From: an uncultured euryarchaeote
GTDB lineage: Archaea > Nanohalarchaeota > Nanosalinia > Nanosalinales > Nanosalinaceae
NCBI GenBank assembly: GCA_937132175.1
Contig: CAKZNU010000090.1
Span: 1-11,259, forward strand
Direction of reading: 5' to 3'
DNA length: 11,259 nt
How positions within the stretch are numbered: the first letter of the stretch is position 1; every line of letters begins with the position of its first letter. The translations under genes were made by a program, and so were the position numbers. Of this stretch, positions 1 through 7,160 are shown piece by piece. The notes below the pieces were generated by a model, which saw only the letters and a list, made by a program, of their open reading frames with translations, had not been told where the DNA came from and did not search any database.

Positions 1-124
1 TCGTCACGGTGAGATTCTCATAGTCAAGTACGTTCTGTCCGTAGCATGATCCGTTCATGTAGACTTTTCCGGTTGGTCCTACTACTGCGTCTGTCCGGTT
101 TGCTATCGCCCACGTATCTTCCAG
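1..124. repeat. Near-identical direct repeat, copy in unit 5
   Basis: Bases 1-124 match 1294-1417 with three mismatches (positions 56, 67 and 92). The first 55 bases are identical. The offset of 1293 bases equals the length of unit 4. The repeat encodes the region from the EDTWAIANRTDAVVGPTG segment to the YENLTVT segment. Confidence 0.9.
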
Positions 125-970
125 TGGATCGATTGTCGAGTCGTTCAGAGGTACAGTCTTGCCGAACTTTGTGTCCGTGAAGTCCACGTCGGAAGGTACG
201 TTTTCGTCCTCCTGTGAGTTGGATCTTCCGTGTCTGTAGTATGCTGTGCCGTCTGCAGATCCTACCCTCATACGGACGGAAATACCCTCAAACACGTCTC
301 CCTCAAGTATCCTATCTCTGTTGTCGGTAGACATTATGGCGTCCGTCCTGTCGTCTGTGATATGGGAATCTGTGAAGTAGCTGTAGACCGCATCCGGTGT
401 AAACCTCTCTTCCTCGGATCCTTCATCGGAAGTGAAGTTTACGCCGGGCCCAACGTCGTCCTCAAGAGCGTATCCGTCCGAGTAGTTCAGAGGGTTGAAA
501 GGTGATTTTTCGACTTCTGCGGCCGGGGCATACTCGTCGGTGAACCATTTGATTCCCGGACCATCATACGTTGAATTAGCGCGTACAAAGCTTTCGTAGG
601 TTGAAGGTGTATCAGGTGTGTATTCGGACTCTTCTCCCTTGAGATACTGGTTGAGGGATTCGTTGTCGACGTCCAGCCATTCTCCTCCCGGCACAGAGTT
701 GTCTACGTCTACACAGACCTCTTCATCTACAGAGTCGGCTCCGGCCTCCTCGTCTGCTCCCGGTGGATCATTCGCCTGTATATCCGCTACCTCACCTTCG
801 GAGTAGACACTGCCGTTCAAGGCACAGTCCGATATCCGGTCCGCACACACATAGATGTTATCCCGCTGCAAGGAGGGACTGTGTTCTATTCCCTCTCCTG
901 TACCTCTGTGTTCTCTTATGAGGTATTCGTTTCTGTCATCTCCGCATGCATCAGGATACTGCCTCAGATT
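1..970 (-). repeat. Unit 5 of gene C, cut by the window edge (323 residues visible)
   Basis: This unit spans residues 2064 to 2386 and starts NLRQYPDACGDDRNEYLIREH. It is visible through SCYGQNVLDYENLTVT, which is identical to unit 4 at protein level. The unit continues outside the window, so the number of further units is unknown. Val2236 and Phe2242 replace the Cys pair, as in unit 3. Confidence 0.88.
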
Positions 971-3900
971 ATCTTGATCGTACCCTGTGGGATCTGACTC
1001 GTTGTCGAACCGGATGTTGCCTGCGACCACATGTGGATCATCCCGATCGTATCCCGGCTGCCTAATATCGCCTGGTGCAGAGCCGGAGCCTCTGACTTCC
1101 CTCAGTTCTGTGCCTTCACCTATGTTGTAGCCGAATCCCCAGTCAGTCGAGTTTAGCTCGCAGGATAGACCTCCGGAGACTGCTGAGTTCGGTGTTGAGT
1201 CCGGATTCACCCATACTCCCTGTCTGTTTGAGGTGCCGTCTCCGTCAACGTCCAGGCTCATGGCATAGGAGTTTCCTACCGCACGCTCCGCCTTCGTCAC
1301 GGTGAGATTCTCATAGTCAAGTACGTTCTGTCCGTAGCATGATCCGTTTATGTAGACTTCTCCGGTTGGTCCTACTACTGCGTCCGTCCGGTTTGCTATC
1401 GCCCACGTATCTTCCAGAGGATCTATCGTAGAATCATTAAGGGGTACGGTCTTGCCGAACTTCGTGACGTTGAAGTTCAGGTCTTCGGGCGCGTTCTGCT
1501 GGTCCTGTCCGTTTGAGGAGCCATGTTCGTAGTATGCGGTTCCGTTGGCGTAGCCGACCCACATCCTGACAGAGATTCCGTTGAAAACCTCTCCCTCGAT
1601 AATTCGGTCCCAGTTCCCTGTACTGTAGACGGAGTCGATCCTGTCATCGGTGATGTTTCCTGCCTCGAAGAAGGAGTAATCTGCCTCCGGGGTAAAGTCT
1701 ATTATGTCTTCTCCCTCGTCTGAGCAGTTTACTCCGGGACCACAGTCATCCTCTAATGCGTACCCGTCCGAGTAGTTCAGAGGGTTGAACGGAGACTTCT
1801 CGACCTCCGCAGCAGGAGCGTACTCATCCGTGAACCACTTCACACCTTCTCCATTGTATGTCAGGTTTGACCTCACGTGTCCCTTGTAGGTGGATGGATC
1901 GTCTTCCGTGTACGTTCCTTCCTTGCCTTTGATCACCTGGTTTATGGAGGAGTTGTCGACATCCATCCATTCACCTCCTGGAACGGTTTCATCGACGTCT
2001 ACACAGATTTCTTCGTCCACGGAGTTTACTCCAGCCTCCTCGTCCTGTCCTGGCGGATCACCTGCCTGTATATCTACTACTTCGCCCTCGGAGTAGACAC
2101 TGCCGTTGAACGCACAGTCCGATATCCGGTCCGCACACACATAGATATTGTCCCTGACCAGAGAGGGATTGTCTTCGTCGTTGAACCTTTCACTTGCATT
2201 ATGTTCCCTGATAAGGTACTCGTTCCTGTCATCTCCACATGCATCAGGATACTGCTTCAGGTTGTCCTGATCCAGGGTTCCAGGGTCGGATTTGTAGTCG
2301 AACTGGATGTCTCCTGTGACGGCATGCGGGTCATCCCGGTCGTAGCCTCTTTCTCTGACGTCTCCCGGCTCGGATCCTGCCCCGCGTATGACGTTTAGAT
2401 CGGATCCCGGACCAGTGTCATAGCCTATACCCCAGTCCGTGGCATTTAGTTCACATCCCAGGCCGCCCGAAGTCACGGATTTAGGTGTCGAGTCCGGATT
2501 GACCCAGACACCTTTTTTCAGTGAGGTTCCGTCTCCGTTTACGTCCAGGCTCATAGCGTATGAGTTTCCTACTGCCTTCTGTGCCTTGGTCAGCTGCAGG
2601 TCAGGCTGATCAAGCACGTTCCGGCCGTAACAGGACCCGTTTTCGTATACCTTCCCTGTCGGGCCTACAACTGCATCTGTATGTGTCGATATTGCCCAGG
2701 TGTCTTCCAGAGGATCTATCGTTGAGTCGTTCAGAGGTACGGTCTTTCCGTTCTTCGTTACCGTGAAGTCCAGACTGTCAGGAACATTTTCCTGGTCCTG
2801 TCCATTTGTGGCGCCGTGTTTGTAGCTTGCGTCTCCATCTGCGGTACCGACGTACATCCTGACGGATATTCCTGTGAACAGGTCGCCTTCTCTTATCTCT
2901 TCATCGGTTGCTCCCTTCATCAGCGAGGCTTTCCTGTCATCGGTTCTGTGCAGTTCCTCGAAGAAACTGTATACTGCGTCAGGTGTGAACTTCTCCTCGT
3001 CAGGCCCCTCATCGGAGGTGAACCGGACATCCGGCCCCACATCGTCTTCGAGAGCGTATCCATCAGAGTAATCAAGAGGATTAAACGGTGACTTTTCGAC
3101 CTCTGCGGCCGGAGCGTACTTATCTGTAAACCATTTGATTCCCGGACCGTCATATGATACGTTGCTTCTCACGAGACCTTCGTAGGTATCAGGGTTGTCC
3201 TCGTTGTAGGATCCTTCACTGCCTTTCAGAAGCTGGTTTATCGACTCGTCATCTACATCTACCCACTCTCCTCCTGGGACTGACTTGTCGACGTCTACAC
3301 AGACCTCTTCGTCTACTGAGTCTGCACCTTTTTCCTCTCTCTGGTTGGACTGTATGTCGACTAGCTGTCCCTCACTGTAGACCTCTCCGTTGAAGGCACA
3401 GTCAGAGATTCTGTCCGCACACACATAGATATTGTCTTGATCAAGGTTAGGTGACTGTTCTGTTTTCTCTACAGCATCTCCGTGTTCACGGATCAGATAC
3501 TCGTTTCTGTCGTCACCACAGACGTTTGGATGCTGCTCAAGATTTCTGTCCTCACCGAACCCGTTTGGATCAGAGTTGATGTCGAAGGTGATGTCTCCGG
3601 TTACTACGTGTAGATCTGTTGGCTCGTAGGCTGTCTTATCGTTTGCGTTCCTGACTTCCAGTCCGCTTCCGGTGTTGTACCCTATTCCCCAGTCCTCCCC
3701 TACCAGGTCACAGCTGGTTCCTCCCTGAGTAACCGATTTCTCTGTGGTATCGGGATCGACCCATACGCCTTCATCCTGACCGTCTTCATCGACGTCGAAC
3801 GCCTTTGCAAAGGAGTTTGCCACTACCTTCTCGCCTTTGTTCACCTTCAGATCGCCCTGACTGAGTGCTGGGGTGCCATAGCATGAACCGTTTTCGTATA

Positions 3901-6900
3901 CCCTTCCTGTAGGGCCGACCACATGACCGGTGTACGATGAAACAGCCCAAGTATCTTCCAGGCGATTAATCTCAGAGTCATTCAGCTCGACGTTTTTACC
4001 GTCCTCTGTAACCGTAAAGTCTGTGTTCGGTGAGACCGCCTCCGTGTCCTGACCGTTGTTCTGACCGTGTTGATCTGACCCATCTTCTCCGGTGCCGTCC
4101 CCTACGTACATCGAGATAGCTTCTGTAGAAAATACGTTGTGGTCATCTGACTTCATCGTTTTGAACGGGGAGTAGATCAACTCTCCCTGTATAAGCTTCT
4201 CCTTGGATCCGGAGTCATCACAGGCTCCAAGTCTATCCTCCGCCATCGCCGGGTCACAGTCGTCTTCAAGTGCGTACCCTGTCTGGTAATCTACCGGGTT
4301 GAAGGGAGATATCATGGCTTCATGCGCTGCCTTGTTATGCTCACCGTCTCTCGTTCCGTCATGCCACACTATATCTCCAGGATCATCTGGTTCCGGGCGA
4401 CCGTTCTGAACCAGGTATTCTGGCTCTGAACCTGTACCATCTCCGACAAGCATATCCCGGATCTTTTCGTTGTCTACATCTACCCACTCTCCACCCGGAA
4501 GTTCGGGATCTATATCCGCACAGATCTCCTGATCATATGAGTTTACTCCGTTCTCTCCGGCCGAGTTTTCCTGGACATCCACTACCTGTCCTGCGCTGTA
4601 TACTTCGCCCTGGAAGACACAGTCAGAAGGCCTATCTGCACAAGCATACATGTTCTCACGGCCGCTGAAGGAAGGGTTGTCCTCGCCTCCTAGGGTGGCT
4701 GCGTGTTCTCTGATGAGGTACTCGTTGGGATCGTCGCCGCACGCGTTTGGATACTGTGCCAGGTTTCTGTTTCTGTCGGAACGGGGAGGTACATACCCAC
4801 CCATCATGAGGGCACCCGTTGATCCCTGGAAGTCCCGGTAATCAGACGCCAGTCCTTTACGGGCTTCCCCGTTTCTGTCAACAGTCCATATATCAAGGTC
4901 GGTTGACTCGGAGGTTCCTTCCTTCTCTCCTTTCACGAAAGAGACTTCTAGTATGCCGTCTCCATCTGCATCGCCTACCCCACCAATATCCCTTGCCTGG
5001 GGAGCAAGACCGTCCTGTCCTGCTCCGTCACCGAATCCCTCCGAGAACTCGATCTCAGAGTCTATGTGTCCTATATACCATTCTTCGTCAAGGTATACTG
5101 CCTCAGGTCTTCCGTCTCCGTCAACGTCTCCGATACCTCCTGCATCCCTGGCATCATCTATCGGTGTTTCTGTAAAGGTTCCATCTCCCTCGGCAACCCC
5201 CAGAGTACCTCCGTTTCCATCGGATCCATCAGAGGCTATATATACAACTTCAGGATCTCCGTCCTGATCCCAGTCTCCCGCCATGCCTGCATCAATTGCT
5301 CCTATATCTGTACTCTGGACATCTCCGTCAGCCTCTACGAACGCAAGCTCAGTTGACTCGGAGATGAACGCAGCCTCAGGGTCTCCGTCCCCGTCAAAGT
5401 CGGCCACACCACCGGGACTGAGCTCTGATCCGGTATCACCTATATCTGAGAAATCTTCGTGTTCGGCGCTTAGTACGCCCAGATCTCGGTACTTGTCATC
5501 TGCGGTATCTCGATCCGGGTCGAGGGACAAAGACATTATTGATCCGTTCCTGTGTTTGAATATCTGTTCTCTCTTTCCGTCTTGATCAAGGTCTCCGATT
5601 CCTCCCACGCGGATGGCCTGTGACTGATCCGGGCGGCTCTGTGCAAAGATGATGTTTCCTCTCGAGCCCACGAAGTCTATGAAGTACCTGTCGGGCCCTG
5701 AGTCACCTGTATACTTTATGACTCCCCATCCGTCCGCAAGGTTCCTGTATGGATCACTGTTGACATCGAACTGTAGTTGTTCCCTGCTGGCCTGTACACC
5801 ATGAAGATCCGGGACACCTGTTTCCTCATTTACCTCGTCAGGCCTGAATACTCCTTCATCTCCAGGGCTTGAAGGGTTTCCCTCACCTCTGCATCTTTTC
5901 TGGTTCAGTGCTACCCCTGTAGTGTCTGTTGGATATACACAGTCGAACTCTGTGTCTTTTGCAGAGTAGGCAAAGCCCCAGTCGTTCCCTGTGAGATCGC
6001 AACTGAAGAATGAGGTGCCGGTGAAGGCCTCAAACGAGCTGAGCTTGTCTGGATCCCTCCAGTTGCCGTCCAGAGCCGCGGCTTCGGGATCGCCGGAGAA
6101 GAAGGGATTTTGCTGGAAGTAAGATGGGCTGCTGTTTCCGCCATCGTAGACCTGTCCTGTTCCCGCGAAGGAGTTTGCGTATACCGCCTGTCTCTTGTTC
6201 TTATCAGTGCCCTGAACTCTGTAGGCTCCGTAGCACCTTCCGGGGGCAAACGGCGTGCCGTTGTTTGCTATTGAGTACGAGAGATCCGGTGTCAAGGCCC
6301 ATTCGTCGTCCTCTGCGTCAATCCTGCTGTTTTCCAGAGGTCCTAGTTCGAGGTCTGTCTCATTGTACTGTGAGTTTCCTCTGCCGTCCTGAGGCTGTCC
6401 GTTCAAGGGCTCGGGATGCCCTGTATGGCCCCCTGACTGTACCCGGTTGTGGTAGTTGTTCAGACCCTCTAGAGGGAAAACGTTCCTGAAGTCGTCATGG
6501 TCATCATCCCTTTGACCTTCGGTGAACGGGGCAGAAAACGGTGGCTCGAAGCCTGTATCGGACCTTATATCCTCACATGGGGAAGTACCTCCTGTACCTG
6601 CTACTTTACAGTCATCCTCCAGTGCAATTCCTTCTCCCTTTATGACACCGGTCTCGGGGTCTGCATACGTATCCGGGTTCTCCCTCCAGTAAAGAGTCCA
6701 TGCATTGCCGATGATTCCCTCCTTGTTGTTTCTTATATACTCGTTTACCTTCTGCTGGTCTTGATCGTACCATTCTCCTCCTTGGTCACCCCCAAAGTAA
6801 TTGTCTCCTGAGACATCGTCACCGGAATCTGGAATGTTCAGACAGATTTCCTTGTCACGGTTCCAGCCCCCTGCCTCGAAAGTCACGTTTCTACCGTCTA

Positions 6901-7159
6901 TCACGAACGGCTGCCCTACATCCAGCATATGTCCCTCGAGGTACTCTGTGCCGTTCCATACGCAGGAGTCTCTGGAGTTGACCTCTCCCTCATAGAGAGC
7001 CGGGTACTCACTCATCTTGGTCTCGTTTATCTCCGGTCCCTCGGAGTATACCCAGAACTCGCCTGGCTGATCCACTACTGCACCGCCATCCGCATTCACC
7101 AGAGGAATTAGAGCTATTGACAGTGTCAGTATGACCGCGGAGACAGTTCTGGGTTTCAT
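1..7159 (-). CDS. Gene C: giant tandem-repeat surface protein with an internal FG-GAP-like block, 3' end outside the window
   Basis: An uninterrupted frame runs from ATG at 7159 to the window edge (2386 codons, no stop), so the C-terminus and any anchor are not visible. The start is supported by a GGAG seven bases upstream, by the one-base spacing from gene B's stop, and by a signal peptide (residues 1-23, ending LVNA). The mature protein is built from five homologous units. Unit 1 covers about residues 66-474 and is divergent; units 2 to 5 begin at residues 799, 1206, 1633 and 2064. Between units 1 and 2, residues 475-798 form an FG-GAP/VCBS-like region with five DxDxDG loops. Hallmarks of each unit are CGDDRNEYLIREH, a C-x-x-NG-x-VYSEG segment, GGEWxDVD, GYALEDD, GPTGxVYxNGSCYG and a DWGxGY segment. 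The protein is strongly acidic, with many Cys and N-x-S/T sequons. A long extracellular fibre, adhesin or S-layer-like component is inferred. No catalytic motif was seen. Confidence 0.93.
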   Translation of the reverse strand, partial: MKPRTVSAVILTLSIALIPLVNADGGAVVDQPGEFWVYSEGPEINETKMSEYPALYEGEVNSRDSCVWNGTEYLEGHMLDVGQPFVIDGRNVTFEAGGWNRDKEICLNIPDSGDDVSGDNYFGGDQGGEWYDQDQQKVNEYIRNNKEGIIGNAWTLYWRENPDTYADPETGVIKGEGIALEDDCKVAGTGGTSPCEDIRSDTGFEPPFSAPFTEGQRDDDHDDFRNVFPLEGLNNYHNRVQSGGHTGHPEPLNGQPQDGRGNSQYNETDLELGPLENSRIDAEDDEWALTPDLSYSIANNGTPFAPGRCYGAYRVQGTDKNKRQAVYANSFAGTGQVYDGGNSSPSYFQQNPFFSGDPEAAALDGNWRDPDKLSSFEAFTGTSFFSCDLTGNDWGFAYSAKDTEFDCVYPTDTTGVALNQKRCRGEGNPSSPGDEGVFRPDEVNEETGVPDLHGVQASREQLQFDVNSDPYRNLADGWGVIKYTGDSGPDRYFIDFVGSRGNIIFAQSRPDQSQAIRVGGIGDLDQDGKREQIFKHRNGSIMSLSLDPDRDTADDKYRDLGVLSAEHEDFSDIGDTGSELSPGGVADFDGDGDPEAAFISESTELAFVEADGDVQSTDIGAIDAGMAGDWDQDGDPEVVYIASDGSDGNGGTLGVAEGDGTFTETPIDDARDAGGIGDVDGDGRPEAVYLDEEWYIGHIDSEIEFSEGFGDGAGQDGLAPQARDIGGVGDADGDGILEVSFVKGEKEGTSESTDLDIWTVDRNGEARKGLASDYRDFQGSTGALMMGGYVPPRSDRNRNLAQYPNACGDDPNEYLIREHAATLGGEDNPSFSGRENMYACADRPSDCVFQGEVYSAGQVVDVQENSAGENGVNSYDQEICADIDPELPGGEWVDVDNEKIRDMLVGDGTGSEPEYLVQNGRPEPDDPGDIVWHDGTRDGEHNKAAHEAMISPFNPVDYQTGYALEDDCDPAMAEDRLGACDDSGSKEKLIQGELIYSPFKTMKSDDHNVFSTEAISMYVGDGTGEDGSDQHGQNNGQDTEAVSPNTDFTVTEDGKNVELNDSEINRLEDTWAVSSYTGHVVGPTGRVYENGSCYGTPALSQGDLKVNKGEKVVANSFAKAFDVDEDGQDEGVWVDPDTTEKSVTQGGTSCDLVGEDWGIGYNTGSGLEVRNANDKTAYEPTDLHVVTGDITFDINSDPNGFGEDRNLEQHPNVCGDDRNEYLIREHGDAVEKTEQSPNLDQDNIYVCADRISDCAFNGEVYSEGQLVDIQSNQREEKGADSVDEEVCVDVDKSVPGGEWVDVDDESINQLLKGSEGSYNEDNPDTYEGLVRSNVSYDGPGIKWFTDKYAPAAEVEKSPFNPLDYSDGYALEDDVGPDVRFTSDEGPDEEKFTPDAVYSFFEELHRTDDRKASLMKGATDEEIREGDLFTGISVRMYVGTADGDASYKHGATNGQDQENVPDSLDFTVTKNGKTVPLNDSTIDPLEDTWAISTHTDAVVGPTGKVYENGSCYGRNVLDQPDLQLTKAQKAVGNSYAMSLDVNGDGTSLKKGVWVNPDSTPKSVTSGGLGCELNATDWGIGYDTGPGSDLNVIRGAGSEPGDVRERGYDRDDPHAVTGDIQFDYKSDPGTLDQDNLKQYPDACGDDRNEYLIREHNASERFNDEDNPSLVRDNIYVCADRISDCAFNGSVYSEGEVVDIQAGDPPGQDEEAGVNSVDEEICVDVDETVPGGEWMDVDNSSINQVIKGKEGTYTEDDPSTYKGHVRSNLTYNGEGVKWFTDEYAPAAEVEKSPFNPLNYSDGYALEDDCGPGVNCSDEGEDIIDFTPEADYSFFEAGNITDDRIDSVYSTGNWDRIIEGEVFNGISVRMWVGYANGTAYYEHGSSNGQDQQNAPEDLNFNVTKFGKTVPLNDSTIDPLEDTWAIANRTDAVVGPTGEVYINGSCYGQNVLDYENLTVTKAERAVGNSYAMSLDVDGDGTSNRQGVWVNPDSTPNSAVSGGLSCELNSTDWGFGYNIGEGTELREVRGSGSAPGDIRQPGYDRDDPHVVAGNIRFDNESDPTGYDQDNLRQYPDACGDDRNEYLIREHRGTGEGIEHSPSLQRDNIYVCADRISDCALNGSVYSEGEVADIQANDPPGADEEAGADSVDEEVCVDVDNSVPGGEWLDVDNESLNQYLKGEESEYTPDTPSTYESFVRANSTYDGPGIKWFTDEYAPAAEVEKSPFNPLNYSDGYALEDDVGPGVNFTSDEGSEEERFTPDAVYSYFTDSHITDDRTDAIMSTDNRDRILEGDVFEGISVRMRVGSADGTAYYRHGRSNSQEDENVPSDVDFTDTKFGKTVPLNDSTIDPLEDTWAIANRTDAVVGPTGKVYMNGSCYGQNVLDYENLTVT
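971..2263 (-). repeat. Unit 4 of gene C (431 residues)
   Basis: This unit spans residues 1633-2063 and starts NLKQYPDACGDDRNEYLIREH. It carries the Cys pair (Cys1806, Cys1812) after GYALEDD, the SLDVDGDGTS loop, and about fifteen N-x-S/T sequons. Parts of it are nearly identical at DNA level to unit 5. Confidence 0.88.
1294..1417. repeat. Near-identical direct repeat, copy in unit 4
   Basis: This is the partner of 1-124. Of the three differences, one is silent and two change residues (Ile/Met and Glu/Lys in the VYxNG segment), so both copies remain in frame. Confidence 0.9.
2264..3544 (-). repeat. Unit 3 of gene C (427 residues)
   Basis: This unit spans residues 1206-1632 and starts NLEQHPNVCGDDRNEYLIREH. 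It has all unit landmarks, with a calcium-loop-like SLDVNGDGTS before the VWVNPDS segment. The Cys pair of the GYALEDD segment is replaced by Val1374 and Phe1380. It has four sequons. Confidence 0.88.
3545..4765 (-). repeat. Unit 2 of gene C (407 residues)
   Basis: This unit spans residues 799-1205 and starts NLAQYPNACGDDPNEYLIREH. It contains the full landmark series, including DCVFQGEVYSAG, GGEWVDVD, GYALEDDC with a partner Cys twelve residues on, GPTGRVYENGSCYG, DVDEDGQDEG and SCDLVGEDWGIGY. It is the shortest complete unit and has only two N-x-S/T sequons. Confidence 0.85.
4766..5737 (-). other. FG-GAP/VCBS-like domain inserted between units 1 and 2 of gene C
   Basis: Residues 475-798 carry five copies of a GG-[IV]-x-D-x-D-x-DG-x-x-E motif. 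The first Asp of each is at residues 523 (DLDQDG), 587 (DFDGDG), 629 (DWDQDG), 678 (DVDGDG) and 730 (DADGDG). Each is followed by a short beta-like stretch such as PEAVYL or PEVVYI. This is the pattern of FG-GAP/VCBS repeats, which form calcium-binding beta-propeller blades in integrin alpha chains and many microbial surface proteins. Seven blades are usual and five are clear here; the stretches around residues 480-515 and 740-790 could hold degenerate ones. The block sits where the other units pass directly from SDP to RNLxQ. Confidence 0.8.
5738..6964 (-). repeat. Unit 1 of gene C: divergent founder-like copy
   Basis: This copy runs from Cys66 to the SDPYRNL segment (residues 467-474). It keeps the order of landmarks of the other units: C-x-WNGTEYLEG, EICLN, GGEW, GxALEDDC, an RCYG in place of SCYG, a SCDLTGNDWG segment and FDVNSDP. 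It lacks a recognisable CGDDRNEYLIREH start, and its middle is rewritten. It is clearly homologous by order and spacing but much less similar than units 2-5 are to one another. Confidence 0.7.
7091..7159 (-). other. Signal peptide of gene C
   Basis: Residues 1-23 show a short basic n-region (MKPR), a hydrophobic core (VILTLSIALIPLV) and an NA/D junction that fits signal peptidase I. There is no lipobox Cys. The following residues are immediately acidic and hydrophilic, so the product should be exported and not membrane-embedded at its N-terminus. Confidence 0.8.
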
Positions 7160-7160
7160 C

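Noticed and set aside
230..505. A 91-codon plus-strand frame in unit 5 with a look-alike at 2816-3091 in unit 3
   Set aside because: Both are antisense shadows of gene C. They recur at the same phase only because the underlying units are repeats, 2586 bases apart.
1877..2398. The longest plus-strand open frame (173 codons)
   Set aside because: It lies wholly opposite unit 4 of gene C, has an odd composition, no ribosome site and no family resemblance.
1..4765. Tandem repeats as a CRISPR array or minisatellite
   Set aside because: The units exceed 1.2 kb, vary by whole codons and preserve one reading frame, so they are protein repeats.
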